Positions 45,101 through 58,583 of a DNA stretch of 64,000 nt are shown one piece after another. Below the pieces are notes generated by a model. That model was not told the origin of the DNA, made no database searches, and was given only the letters and a program-made list of their open reading frames with translations. The stretch is from positions 310,001 to 374,000 of the forward strand of contig VJWM01000107.1 of NCBI GenBank assembly GCA_010909165.1, read 5' to 3'. How positions within the stretch are numbered: the stretch's first letter is position 1; each line of letters opens with the position of its first letter. Source of the stretch: Anthoceros angustus. Lineage: Eukaryota; Streptophyta; Anthocerotopsida; Anthocerotales; Anthocerotaceae. A program made the translations under genes and the position numbers.

Positions 45101-46120
45101 CTACCGCTGAAACTTCCCGATAAACTCCTGCCAAGCCTCCCACCCGGCCTCGATCAAGAGCGCCGTGAAGTCACAAGGCGGCAACAACCCCAAAAATGTA
45201 TCAGGGCAGACACCAGCCCGGCAAGCCTGCACCGAACGCCGCAAAACCAGCTTCGACCTCTCCCCACCATCACAAAACGGCGTCACCGGAAACGGAGTGA
45301 GCGCCCACAACACAAACGCCACCAGCAACCTCGCCATCCTCCCATTCGCGGCCGGGAACGGGCACACGGTCACGAAATGCACATACATCAGCCCCGCCAC
45401 CTTATACAAATCCACCAACACATCCCCGGCCCCGGAATCGATCTCCTCCGCCACCACCCCCACCATCCCATTATACAAATCGCACAGCGCCTGCAACAAA
45501 CCCGGCACCAGCCCGTGCTCCGGGTGCGCCCCCTCCGGCTCCCCGGCCACAGGGCCGGTCCGCATCCGAGCCCCCTGGTCCCCGCCCAGCGTGCGGTGCA
45601 GCTCCAGCACCATGTCCGGCGTCACCGCCAGGGCCTCCCACTGCCGCTGCCCGGAACATCCCAGCCGCAGATCGTAGTGCGACTTCAGGGCACGCAAAGC
45701 CATGCCCAACCGGATCACCTCCCACTCCGCAGGCCCAGTCCCGTCGCCGCGCCCCAGCACCTCCCTGCTCCGCTCCACCGACTCCATGCCCGCGCCAGCC
45801 TCGTCCGCCGAGTTGCTGCTCACCACGAACCTGGCCACCGCGTCCGGCCAGTGGTTGTAATCCGCGAACGAAACCGCTGCCGGGCTGCGGGAGAACTTGG
45901 CCGTCCATACCGCCATGTCCTGCACCATCTGGGACGTGCTCGGCCCCCCATCCACCCTCCATTCCGGCATCTCCGTCGGCCTGAAATCCATGTGCGATCG
46001 ACACAACGCTGCCACCTCCATGCTCGCCTCGCCTGCCACTAACCTCCCTCCATAACGCCTTTCCGCGTTAAAGCAGCTCATCGCGCTTAACAAGGGCCAT
46101 CCATCCACGCATACAGTCAA
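45101..46120 (-). CDS. Fic-domain protein lacking the catalytic histidine
   Basis: Intronless, GC-rich frame of 339 residues. A later ATG (Met14, MSCFNAERRYGG) could also start it. The C-terminal half follows the Fic fold: LELHRTLGG..GARMRTGPV (residues about 172-191) matches the usual helix and flap strand, VLVDLYKVAGLMYVHFV precedes the active loop, and the loop itself reads CPFPAANGRMAR (253-264). The family consensus is HPFx(D/E)GNGRxxR. Pro, Phe, Asn, Gly and both Arg are kept, but the catalytic His is Cys and the first loop Gly is Ala. Active Fic enzymes transfer AMP or related groups to protein hydroxyls. This one is probably inactive or altered. The frame itself is intact and long, so it is not obvious debris. 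Absence of introns beside a many-exon neighbour fits transfer or retroposition (inference). Confidence 0.8.
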   Translation of the reverse strand: MTVCVDGWPLLSAMSCFNAERRYGGRLVAGEASMEVAALCRSHMDFRPTEMPEWRVDGGPSTSQMVQDMAVWTAKFSRSPAAVSFADYNHWPDAVARFVVSSNSADEAGAGMESVERSREVLGRGDGTGPAEWEVIRLGMALRALKSHYDLRLGCSGQRQWEALAVTPDMVLELHRTLGGDQGARMRTGPVAGEPEGAHPEHGLVPGLLQALCDLYNGMVGVVAEEIDSGAGDVLVDLYKVAGLMYVHFVTVCPFPAANGRMARLLVAFVLWALTPFPVTPFCDGGERSKLVLRRSVQACRAGVCPDTFLGLLPPCDFTALLIEAGWEAWQEFIGKFQR

Positions 46121-46842
46121 GTAAGTGGCAGGCGAAGAGACATCTCTCCTTCCTCTCCAGGTGCATCATCTGCGTATCCCGGTGTTCCCTCCTTGCTCAC
46201 GACCCAGCTTGAGCCGGAATGGGAGAATTGGGGCAGGATGGTGGAGGATCCGGCTCGCTCTACCGCTGAATCGTGGAGTTTCCGGGAGATGGATTCGAGC
46301 TCTCATGTTGCCGCGGTTAGGCTCGTATCCCTCCTTGAGGATACCCGGTGCTGTGATTACATGCGTACTGTAAGTGTGAGAATGAAGGGAACCAAATAAA
46401 ATAATAAACGACATAAGATATGGTTGTACAGCATATAATTGTATACGTACAAATCCGCGTACGTATACGGATTGGTATGCGCGTGCATTGGCGGCAGCGC
46501 CCCGGGGAGTGAACGAGTCAAAAGCGCGGGATGATGTAGAGGCCATGTTGGGACGGGGTGCTGCAACCTTCCTTTTGAAGCCTCTGGCGCGGATTGCCGG
46601 AAGTGTGGAAGGGGAGAGAACATTCGACTCTCTCACCAAAAGCAGGATCGGAATCGACCAGGGACCAGGCCTGGATGCAGGCGCGGGCGACGGAGGGAAC
46701 CCGGATGCTGCCTCTGGCGTACGCGGCTGCGGCCTGGAGCTGAGATCATCTTTGCCGCGCGGCGTTGGTGATGGAGGATGCGGCGATCTAGCTGAGCGGG
46801 GGTATCGGGAGCTGGAGCTGGAGCTGAAGGAGTCTGGCAGCC
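46121..46842. promoter_or_regulatory. shared upstream region of Fic-like and callose synthase genes
   Basis: The 722 bases between divergent start codons include an AT-rich middle (46,395-46,480, with AAATAAAATAATAAACG and GTATACGTAC). Open frames here are short or overlap the leader of the callose synthase gene and have no family support. Confidence 0.4.
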
Positions 46843-49800
46843 ATGTCGGGGAGATTAGTGGAGCTGGAGTATGACCATCCCCGGCGGGTGCGGGCGCGAG
46901 CCCACTGGGACATCCTGGTGGAGAAGAAGCTGCGAGCGTTCAGTGCGCAGACCAGGCAGAGCAGCAGCGAGTGGAAGCAGCCGATAGGCCTCGCGGCCGA
47001 GCTCCCGTCGACCATCGGGAATGCGCGCGTCGACACCGTGCTGGTTGTCGCAGACCGACTGCGGCGGTACAGTCAGCAGGTGGCTCGGATCTGTAAGTGG
47101 ATTGCGTGTGCCGCTGCTGTGGTGGATGGATTTTAGACTGGGGCCGGGGATGGAAGCCGGCCGCAGCCTGGCTTAGTGTTGTTCTGCATGTTTTGCAGTG
47201 TGTGAGTATGCTTACAGGCTCGCGCAGGAGCTGGATCCCAACAGCCAGCGCCGGGGGATGCTGCAGTTCAAGACGGGGCTCTTGTCCATCATCACGGTAC
47301 TCTTGGGAGGCTGTGGAGGCTGTCTGCTTCTGTTTGCGGGGGGACGTCCAACTGACCATGGTGAATCGGCTCTTCTGGCAGCAAAAGAAGTCCAAGAAAG
47401 AGGGGCAATCCATTGACCGCAGGCAGGATGCTATTCTCATAGCGGATTTCTATAAGGCCTACAGGAAGAAGATTGACAAGCTCGAAGCTGAGGAGGAGCA
47501 GTGGCATGAACGCTCTAATCAAGGGGACGGGGCTCCTGCAGCGTTGGTTCCTGGCCTGCTTTCTTTGCGGACATCGTGACTTGAAATTTTCAGCCCGTCC
47601 ATGCCGTTCTGCTTGTATAACAGTTTCTGGCAGATATGCAGTGTGCCAGTCGGGCCACCTGCTCCGCTTGCACCTGTTGCGACTCACTGGATTTCTATAT
47701 GTGAGCAGGGAATCGAAAAAAAGAGTTGCCAAGATTAAGGATGGGTATCAAACGTTCAGAGTTCTGAATGAGGTGCTGGATGCCCTCATCCCCAATAGGG
47801 AGGAGAAGAAAGCGCTCCTTGACGAGCAACAGGTATCTTTGCTGCTGCTGAGCATTCAGGTCTGTGCAATGCTCTGTGCTTGTTCCAGAACAGTTGAGGT
47901 CTATCTCGCTTCATATTTTCTTCTTGGGGTCGCTGGTCACAAATACCTTGTCCCAGGGAGAAGGTCAGGAGAGGATAGACATAGAGAGCGATGCAGCTAA
48001 AGCTTCAGAGTACAAGCCATACAATATTCTGCCTTTGGAGACACCAAATGCGACTCATCTCTTTGAATTCCTGCCTCAGGTGATTTGACTTCTGCCAATT
48101 TCTGCTCACCTTGGCCGAGCATGTTGTGATGCTCATTGTAGCAGGAAAACGAAGCCTGCTTGTGAAAACAAGGGACTCCGTTTTTGCAGGTTAAAGGAGC
48201 TCAGTCTGCGCTGTATCTGGAGGATGGGGATCGGGATCGGCGTTGGGATCGGCAGCAGGATCGTTTGCCTGCACTTCCACGCACTGTTCCCCGTCCCAAT
48301 CAACGGTCTGAAGATATGCTGGATCTTCTGCAGTATATTTTTGGTTTCCAGGTACCTTCGGATCCCACAGCGTGCTGTTTGCATCCATGCTGTTGTATCT
48401 CGTTTGCTGACTTGGTAAAGCATTTAGAATGTAGGTTGTCTTGTAGGTTACTCATGAGCATGACCCGTAACTGCTCCATTCTGCTTCTTGACAGAAAGAC
48501 AATGTGAATAACCAGCGGGAACATCTCATACTCTTGCTTGCCAACACTCATGCTCGTGTTTCACATCCGGATGGTGGGGTGAGCCTGCTACATTCTCCTT
48601 TATTTTTCGAAAATTATTCTTGTCTGCAGCACACAACTCCAACTAGGAGACTTTTCAAGGCCTTGCCGAGACAGTAACTCACTAACTTTGGACATTGGTA
48701 CCCTCTCACTGATGCCTGTCTCTGTGATCGAGCAGGCAAATGATCTTGCAGTTCACCGTTTGCATGATAAGGTCTTACAGAACTACCAGAAATGGTGCAC
48801 CTATTTGAGGAAGGAATCTGCATGCAGAAGGTATGTTGTGAAAAATAATTTTTCCTCTTTATGGGAGTTGCAGACAGGCCTGGGCTACATGAATATGCTA
48901 CCACTAGTGAGTTGTATTCTCAGCCTGGAGGGCTGTCTTCTCCTTTTCAACCTCAACAAATCAGCTAAGGATCTCTGATTCCTGCATGGGAAGGATGATG
49001 GATACTCATCTAATCATGTGCTGCTTCTGGGATGATGCAGGGGGAATTCTGTGCAGGTCAAGCTCCTTTTGACGGCCCTTTACTTACTGATATGGGGTGA
49101 AGCAGGAAATATTCGATTCCTACCTGAGTGTCTCTGTTACATATTTCACAATGTAAGGAATGGCCACAATTTCTTTGGTGCCAAATCTCATGAACTGAGG
49201 AACATCCACAGGCTTTGACACAATGGTTGAGGTGGGGCTTTTCCAGATGGCTTTTGAGCTGCTCCAGCAGTTAGATAACACTGTAGCAGTTCATGCGAGC
49301 GGAGTTGGTGATGGAGATCACGAGTTTCTTGACCAAGTTATAAAGCCTTTATATGGCGTAGTTGCTGCAGTAAGTAACTTTATACTATTTTCTGAAGTGG
49401 TTTTGGTTTCAGTGCGACACTTTTCAGGCATGTGCAGTGCTAAGGTGTGGCCAATGTTTGTTTATGAGTTGATGGATTGTCTCCCAGGAAGCTAAGTATG
49501 GGAAGGGCAAGAGCCACACAGAATGGAGGAATTATGATGATCTCAATGAGTATTTCTGGTTGGTGTACACATGCGTTTGGGCCCATAAGCATTGAAATAT
49601 CATTGACTTCTTACATTCCTGGTTCCTTACGTTCTCCGATAGTTGAAGAACTTGCTTTTAAAGTAATGCACTGACTGTCTGACTCATCATCTCTTGCTAG
49701 GTCGGATCACTGCTTTTCACTTGGATGGCCAATGTCATTGAATAACCCTTTTTTTACGAAGCCTTCCGAAGTATGATGCTGCAGCTCTGTTGTGATGGTG

Positions 49801-52800
49801 TAATATTGTGACTGCCCGATCTGTCATATGAACAGCTCGTTTGTCTGCTGGATTTTCTAGTTTTATGTGTATTGTACTTCTCGCTTGCAGGAATCTGGTT
49901 GGAGGTGGGGTGGACAGAGGGGAAGGATGGGTAAAACTTTGTTTGTGGAGCACAGGACCGGACTTCACATCTATCATAGCTTCCACCGGCTTTGGATTTT
50001 CTTCCTAATCATGTTGCAGGTAGGTCTTAGGTGAATCATTTACGCTGCAACTGTTGTCACAGCTGGTGCTGTGTGCTCATACAAGTCATCATTGCAGATC
50101 TTAGCGTTAATTGCTTTTACCAGCAAGCTTCATGGTTGGCACCGAGCCAGACTAATTTTGAGCTGTGGGCCAACATACTTGTCATTGAAGCTCATTCAGT
50201 GTATGTATGTGAGGTGTTGTTCTGGCGGCTTCCTTAAAATCTTCTGTAGTTTAATGTATGAGTCCTGGTCAGAGTGCACTGTTGGATCTACCTGTTGGTT
50301 CCTGGTTGGGCTCATTGAATTCTTTCTGAAAATTTATGTTGCAGCTGTTCTTGATGTGCTTCTGATGTTTGGAGCGTACAAGAGCACTCGAGGTCAAAAT
50401 GTGGCAAGGGTGTGTGTGCGATTTCTTTGGTTTCTGGCGTTATCAACTGCCATCATATTTGTCTATGTGTATGTATTCCAGTTCACTACTTACGTGCCCT
50501 TCTTTACATTGTACTTAATTTGGATTTACTGTCTTCCGTGTTTTTGAGAAAATGTTGGTTTCTTACTGTGATGGGTCATTCTTCTGTTGCCAGGAAGGTG
50601 ATGAGTGAAGCGAATCTCAACAAGACCTCGGCACTTTTCAATATCTACATCCTTATCATTGGAGTGTATACTGCTGAAGTGGTGGCTGTTGAGTTCATCT
50701 CCCGCATCTCAGCACTTCGCCTTCAAGTAGACAAAATTGAGACCTGGGGCATCATACGCTTCATCAGCTGGGTTCATCAGGTGGTCCTTAGAAAATGCCG
50801 CCCTCTTATTCTACTGGAGTTGAAAGCTTGTCTGGAGGATACTGAGCATCTTAGGAGTAGAGATTTTTTTGAGAGCTGACAGCATTTGGTGCAGGAACGA
50901 TTCTATGTTGGAAGAGGCATGTACGAGACAACCAAGGATTTTATCATGTATGTCTTTGTTGTCAGCCAATGGTTTCCTGGCGATGTTGTTACAAATTTGT
51001 TAACAACTTCCTTCTTGCTAACATTAGATTCACTCTGGAACAGCTATGCTGGATTCTGGTTTGTCATATTGGCTGCCAAGTTTTCCTTCAGCTATTTCTT
51101 CCAGGTATATGTTTTGCTTAGCTGACAGTGTTTCACTTTTGTGCGGGAAGGGTTCTACCCCATGAATGTTCAACCAAAACGTAACCTGAATGTTCAACCA
51201 GATTAAACCTTTGGTGAATCCGACTAAGGTCATATATGACAAAAGGATTCTAGAATACAACTGGTACTCCTTCATCTCAAAAAGTAAGCAAATCCTGACT
51301 TTCTGGATGTTGTGTATGTTGTGTGATCAGCTCTTGTAGGTTCTTGTTTCTGAAAAAGTAAGAACCTCCTGACTTCAGAGTCAGGGGTTGTTGTTGATTC
51401 TGAGACCAATAGCTCTACTCTGCCCTTTTCTTGTCCTGCAGATAACCACAATACGTGGACTTTGGTATCACTGTGGGGACCAGTTGTTCTGGTATGACCT
51501 TTTCAGCTCTCTTGGAACTGCTTCTTTCAGGCCGTTTGATTAAAATATCTTTTCATTCTATCTATTGCGTTCAGGTTGATCTCACCACTTCGAAGTGCGT
51601 TGACTGTTTCTGGTGCAGATCTACTTTCTAGACACACAAGTGTGGTACACTGTTTTCTCAGCCATTTGGGGTGGTGTTGATGGAGCAATCATGCATCTTG
51701 GAGAGGTGTGTGTCAGCTTCTCTTCTTACAAGTTCTACATTAGGCGTCTCTTTTACCTGCTGTGATCGATCTCTTGTGATTTGTGAGTTCCAATCACCCT
51801 GTGAGTGGTCTGCATCTGTCTCTTCAGATCCGTTCACTCAATATGCTCCGCAATCGGTTTCGCTCTTTCCCTGAGGAATTTGTCAAAAAATTAGTTCCTG
51901 CTGCAATAAGGACACAGATGTGAGACACTGAAGACTGTAGAGCTCATTTTGTCTCCTCTATGAAAGTGTGGACGCTTCTGTTTATTTCTTTGACTTTGCA
52001 AGACCTGATATTGAACTAGTGAAAGTGGTTTGATGATCATGCAGAACTTCAGGTGCACAGGTAACTTCAAGAGTGGTGCATATTTCACTTGCTTGCAAAT
52101 GCTTTTGCGCAAAACAAAGAATTTAGTGATGGTTCTCATGATGGACTAGGGAGTTTGGTTATCTGCATGCCGAGACCCAAAGTGATTTGGAACATATTGT
52201 GCTGCTAGGAGTCACCCATCCTTTCTCTCCTGCCAATTCCCTTATAGGTCATGAATAGATGGTGTAGTAGTTATTTGGGAGTATGAGTCATTCTCTGCTC
52301 CTTAATCTGCCGGTTGTGTCGCATCAATTTGCACAGAGTGGGAGATCCGATGCTCAGAGGTTTGCTCCCATCTGGAACGAGATCATCAGGAACCTCCGAG
52401 ATGAGGACTACATAAGCAACAGGTGAAAGTTTGCCACCTCTACTGACTCTCATCGTTCTCTTCCAAGGGCTTTAACATCCCTGCTTCAGACGAGTAGTGT
52501 ATTGTGTGTTAGATCATTTTGTGATAAAATGCTGTCATGTCTGTGTCTTCCCTCCTACTTGTCTATGTAGGGAGAGAGACCTGCTCTTGATGCCCAAGAA
52601 TATTGGGAGCTTGCAAGAGGTGCAGTGGCCCTTATTTCTCCTCGCCAACAAGGTGAGCACCACCATCACCAGATTGAATTTCTCATCTACGCATATGGGT
52701 CCTTGAAATTGGAATTTTCATGCAGATTGCACTGGCGAGCAATCTGAGTGGTGAGCATAGAGGTTCACAACAAGAGCTTGAAAGGGAAATATCACATGAC

Positions 52801-55800
52801 CAGTACATGTTAGCTGCGGTGAGCGAAGCTTATGCAAGTGTACGGCAAATGCTGCAGAGATTGGTGCAAGATCCCGTTGAGCAAACCTGGTGCAGTACTT
52901 CTTTTCCTAAAACTTATTTTGGAAGAGCAATTGGATGCAAAACTATTAGCATACGTTCAAGGTAGTTTGGCAAGGCTATGTAGTGGTAAGCTGCTGCACC
53001 ATGGAGCTCAGGCTTTTTCCACGTTGTATGGGCAGGGTGCTGAATGTATTTCAACTGATTGACGAAGCCAAGGCAAATTCAGCTCTGGTTGGTGATCTTA
53101 ATTTGAAGAAACTTGGCGGTCCAGATGGGCTTGTTTCAAGATTGGGAGTCCTGACAAAGAATCTGATGGATCTGGAGGGCATTTCAGTCCGTATTGCCAA
53201 CCTTTTGACCTTAGTCTTTATGTTGCATAATGGTGAGGCAGCTGGTGGTTAATTTGATTTTGGTTACTCTAGGATGAAGATATACCCAGGAAGCACAATG
53301 AGATCACAAAGACGCTCGCGAAAATCTTTGAGAATGTTATGCAGGATGTGTTCGGACATCAGCTCAGGTGGTGTTCAATCTTTCTTTAAGCTACAGTCCT
53401 TTTCCATGGTGGGTCCTTTGGGTTGTGTCTTATCACCGCGTTCTGTATCCATTCCAGAGAGAAATTTCTCAGCTCTGATATTATGAGGAGAGCTAGGGAG
53501 GAACCAGAGCTGCTGTTCTCAAATATCAACTGGCTGTCAACGCCTGAAAAGGTTGGACAAAACTGATTCTGTACATAATCAAGCTCTTTTGGCTGATTGT
53601 GGGGTTTGATGGCAGCATGAAGAGATGGTAAGGCTCTATCTACTATTGAGTATCAAGGTTTCTGCTTCGAGTGTACCAAGGAATGATGAAGCTCGGCGGC
53701 GCCTCGAGTTCTTCTCCAACTCTCTTTTCATGGACATGCCTGCAACACCATCACTCCAAAAGATGTTCTCGTTTAGTGTACTGACTCCTTACTATGAAGA
53801 AGACGTAATGTTCAGCTATGCTGCACTGAACAAGCCTAATGAAGATGGCATCACAATACTTTTCTACCTTCAAAAGATATTTCCAGGTAACGAACTGCAT
53901 CCTTTTATGTAGGGCCCACATATGCAGTTTCAACTGAGCATGTCCTGATGTTCCTCCATTCGAACCCAGAAAGCCCTAGTCGTGGGTGAGGTTACTTGTA
54001 ATGTGCAATAACTTTGGTTTTGGTTGTCTGTGTAGATGAGTGGAATAATTACTTGGAGAGGGTGTTCCCCAAGCAGTCGCTGAAACATGCTGATCGGGAG
54101 AAATATTTTGCGGATCATGTAAACTTGCACAGGAAGAACTCAAGGGACACGAGGGAAAAAGTGGACACTCATGATGAAGGCCCAATTCTGCAGCTCCGCC
54201 TCTGGGCTTCCTACAGAGGCCAAACATTGGCACGAACTGGTATAGATGAGGCATATCTTAACAAATTCCTTTATCCACTGTCTGCTTGTGTATCCTTGTT
54301 TGGACCTGAGGTACAGTTCAGTGTTGCACTCACCTTGCTATCTGTCCGCAGTGCGTGGGATGATGTATTACAGGAGTGCTTTAATGCTCTTGAGTCAACT
54401 CGAAGATGCACCAGCTCGAGGTACCTAGCTTTTATCACAAGTCTGATGAGTTGTTATCAATCTTATCAGCTTTTGAAACTGTTGCGGGGTGCTACAGATG
54501 AAGAGGCTGGAATTAGGCCAGCCTTGGGAACCATGCCCCCTTCACTTAGAGCACAGTCTGTGGCAGACATGAAGTTTTCATATGTTGTGAGTTGCCAGAT
54601 TTATGGGTCGTTGAAGAAAAGTTCAGACCCTGCTAAGCTGCAGAAAGCTGCTGACATTGGCTATCTTCTGAGATCGTAAGTAGGATAGTGCCATTCTGTT
54701 GTTGTTTCATATCTAGCATATTTGGAACAGTGTCCAGTATTCTCTTGCTACTTTGCTACTGTTTGTGTGAATGATGTTGTGTATATGGATCCTTTTAGCT
54801 CTGATATGCTGAGCAATTTGATGACCTTTACCTTGTGCGCAGCCACGAGGGATTGAGAGTGGCCTACATCCATTCTGAAGAGAAAACAGTTGATAATAGA
54901 CCGACCAAGATGTTCTTCTCAAAGCTGGTTAAAGCAGATGCTGTAGGGGAGCAGGTATAAGTCGGTTCAACCATGTCAAGCTATTTTCGGGGCATTTGGA
55001 GAACAAGGTGTTTCTGACCTCTACCAAGGTTCGTTTGCCAGGAGATCTATTCAATCAAACTGCCAGGAGACCCACTGCTTGGAGAAGGGAAACCTGAAAA
55101 TCAGAATCATGCCATTGTATTTACAAGAGGAGATGCTATACAAACGATTGATATGAACCAGGTAACGTAGACATGTTCATGGAGGTTGATGTTTTGCTCT
55201 ATTGTAGCAGGTCAATGGATGTGTGGCATGTTATTTTGCAGGATAATTATTTTGAAGAGACTGTGAAGATGAGGAATCTTCTACAGGAGTTTGATGTGCA
55301 GCATGGGTTACGTAAACCATCAATTCTGGGTGTCCGTGAGCATGTATTTACTGGAAGGTTAGTGTCTCTTGCTTCATGTCGATGCTGTATGACTGTCATG
55401 CCGGCCTATTGGTTGTTCAAGCAGGTCTCTCTGCACATGACTGAGTGGGCTCCTCATCTTCATTGCTGGCAACAGCGTCTTTGCCAGCTGCCTGACGATG
55501 TCCAGCTGTTTCCAGTGTCTCTTCGCTCGGATGGTTTATGTCTAATCAAGAAACAAGTTTTGTGACTTTAGGGCAGAGAGTGTTGGCCAAACCTCTGAGG
55601 TGAGCTCACAGCTTTAGGTGAGGTTGGAATGCGAAGTTGAAAGAAGGAAAAGGCTAACTGAATTTTCCTGGTGCAGAGTACGGATGCATTACGGTCATCC
55701 AGATGTATTTGACAGGATATTCCATATCAGCAGAGGTGGAATAAGCAAAGCGTCAAAAGTCATCAATATAAGTGAAGATATCTATGCAGGTGCTCACATA

Positions 55801-58583
55801 ATTATCGAGTTGGATGTTGACCAGTTTCAAATTCAGAGGCACATTATTTTACCTGTATGTCGATTTTTAAAATTTGCAGTTTTTAATTTGTAGGCTTCAA
55901 TTCCACTTTAAGGCAGGGTAATGTGACACATCACGAGTACATCCAGGTCAGTGGCTAGTGGCTTCCGAACTTGGAGCAACAGCATTTTCAAACTTTGTGT
56001 GCCGAAAAGATTTCTCACCTTTTAATGTTGCAGGTTGGCAAGGGACGTGATGTGGGGTTGAATCAGATTGCAATTTTTGAGGGGAAGGTTGCAGGCGGAA
56101 ATGGTGAACAAGTCCTGAGCAGAGATATCTATCGCCTGGGCCAGCTTTTTGACCCCTTTAGAATGTTGTCGTTCTTCTATACTTCTGTTGGGTTTTACAT
56201 TTGTACTATGGTGATTCTACGATACCCTCCATGATTTTAAGTCTATCTTGTTTGTGCTTGAGAGAAGCACATTTAGGGGAAGGGCCTGACTTTTGAAAAT
56301 TAATTGTCATGTCAGATGACCGTTCTTACTGTTTATGTTTTCCTCTATGGCAAAGTATACCTGGTGAGCTGCTGCTTTTCTCTTGTTTGGAAGGGTAGGA
56401 CCTCACTTTTGCATTATTCTTTCACGCTTTTTTCAATATGTTTGGTTAAATTTGTGTCAGGCATTGTCTGGAGTGGAAACTAGTCTTTCAGAAGAGGAAA
56501 CCAACAATAAAGCTCTACAGACTGCCCTTAATACGCAGTTTCTGTTCCAAATTGGTGTCTTCACTGCCGTTCCGATGATCATGGGCACCATTCTTGAGCT
56601 GGGTGTCTTGAAAGTACTTGCTGCATTCCCCATGCTACCCTTGACACAGTATGTCGAACTTATTAGCAACTTTCGTTGCTTACATTCTGTGGCTGTGGCT
56701 TTTGGCAGGCTTTTACCGGTTTTGTGACAATGCAGCTTCAAGCTGCATCTGTGTTTTTCACTTTCTCTCTGGGAACCAGAACCCACTACTTTGGCAGAAC
56801 TATTCTTCATGGAGGTGCCAAGGCATGAACTTCTTGCCTTTACTAGTGGTTGCTATGCAAGTCCTTGAATTTCACAATTGTCGTTCGAGTGTTTGCTTTG
56901 TCAAAAATCGAATTGGATCACTGCAGTATCGAAGCACTGGAAGAGGATTTGTTGTGCAGCATATCTCATTTGTTGAAAACTACAGATTGTTTTCCCGTAG
57001 TCACTTTGTCAAAGGGTATGTCCTGCTGAATGAGTTGTTTCAGTAACTCGGGTCATGATTGCTTTGCTCTCATGTTGCATAAACAGTCTTATGCCTTCTA
57101 CTGACGTGGTACCTGGATTTGCCAGGCTGGAGGTTGCACTCCTCTTGATAGTGTATGCTGCATACGGCTCTAGTAAAGGAACCGTTAGCTACATACTCCT
57201 CACATTCAGCAGTTGGTTCCTTGCCCTTTCCTGGCTTTACGCACCCTTCCTCTTCAACCCATCTGGATTCGAGTGGCAAAAGTAAGATTCAGTTGTTGTT
57301 GAACTGAGTCAGTAGCTGTTGTCCTTTTTCTTGTGGCTGAGGACTGACATGTGCGGTCGACTGTTGTGCAGAGCGGTGGAGGACTTTGACAACTGGAGCA
57401 ATTGGATCTTCTACAAAGGCGGCGTAGGGGTTAGCGCTAATGAAAGCTGGGAAGCATGGTGGGAAGATGAGATTGTGAGTTGGTGTCTAAGAGACCCATT
57501 TCTTGTATTTCTTTCCTTGTATGTTTGGATCGGATGATTCCTGCTATTCTCGTGTAACTCCGCGGACATGTCTACCAGTCGCACATCACGACATTCCTAG
57601 GTCGAGTTTTGGAGATCATCTTAAGCTTGCGTTTCCTCATCTTTCAATACGGTGTAGTGTATTCATTGAACGTAACAGGAACTGATAATAAACTCAATGT
57701 AAGTTCTTGTTTTAACTGCAAGGGAACTTGAGGGTTTATGTTAATTTAGCGGCTGTCTTCTTACGAGAATGGTGGCTGTAGGTGTACGGGATATCCTGGT
57801 TGGCATTGGCTGGTCTGCTGGTGCTGTTTAAGGTATGTGTTTGCTCCTTCTTTTGCGTCATCAGGTGTATCTCTATGAGTCTGACTTAGTTGTAGTTGTG
57901 GGGGTTGAGCTGTTAACACCTCTTCTCTTGTCGTGTGATTCTGAAGGGCTTTACGATCAGCCAGAGAGCAGCGGCTAGATACCAATTGCTTCTTCGGTTT
58001 GCCCAAGCCCTTGTATTCGTTGGCGCCCTGATCACGCTAGTTTTGCTTATTGCTTTAACACCCCTTACCCTCTCCGACGTATTTGCTGCCTCTCTTGCGG
58101 TTCTTCCAACGGGGTGGGCTGTTTTGTCGGTGAGTTTGTGTTCCGTGGCTACGCTTTCACAGATTTTGTTGTTTTTAGCGTAAGGAAATAGACATTTTGC
58201 GTAGGTGATAGTTAATCCATTATGTTTCTTTACAGATGTGCGTGGCAATCAAGCCAGTGGTTAAACGATTGGGTTTGTGGAAGACGGTACGGTCTTTGGC
58301 ACGGTCTTATGACGCGTTATTCGGGATGTTGATATTTGTGCCGATTGCAGTTCTATCGTGGTTCCCATTTGTTTCCACCTTCCAAACCCGTCTGGTGTTC
58401 AACCAAGCCTTCAGCCGCGGTCTTGAGATATCCCTTATTCTAAGTGGGAAGCAGGAGGAAGAATCGGAGCAGAGGAGGGAACGAGTTGTCTGCCAAGGGT
58501 GTCAGCCAGAGATAGTTGGGCAGAATAGGGTAGTTTGCTTCAAGTGCAAGAATGTGTTGGGGCAAGGCAAGAAGGAAGATTGA
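46843..58583 (+). CDS. callose synthase, GSL8/GSL10 type
   Basis: A gene of roughly 11.7 kb with more than 40 short exons. Early exons, checked for phase: 46843-47092, 47199-47296, 47382-47542, 47709-47832, 47957-48079, 48190-48351, 48495-48578, 48736-48830, 49041-49152, 49247-49369, 49488-49558, 49701-49770, 49891-50019. The last is 58236-58583. Some boundaries near 50.2, 51-52 and 56 kb are unresolved. Landmarks in order: LAQELDPNSQRRGMLQFKTG, LIWGEAGNIRFLPEC (FKS1 domain), YHSFHRLWIF (first membrane cluster), then the glucan synthase domain with ARRRLEFFSNSLFMDMP, RGMMYYRSALML (spliced near 54.35 kb), VREHVFTG, RMHYGHPDVFDRIFHISRGG, GKGRDVGLNQIAIFEGKVAG, and C-terminal helices to NQAFSRGLEISLIL. 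Members make beta-1,3-glucan at the plasma membrane. GSL8/GSL10 act in cell plates, plasmodesmata and pollen division. Unusually, the protein ends in a four-cysteine tail. Confidence 0.93.

Noticed and set aside
45377-46042. Plus-strand frame of 221 codons, His/Pro/Arg-rich, and minus-strand 177-codon Gly-rich frame
   Set aside because: Both are shadows of the GC-rich Fic-like gene.
46488-46874. Plus-strand frame of 128 codons starting MAAAPRGVNESK
   Set aside because: It overlaps the start of the callose synthase coding region in another frame and has no recognisable motif.
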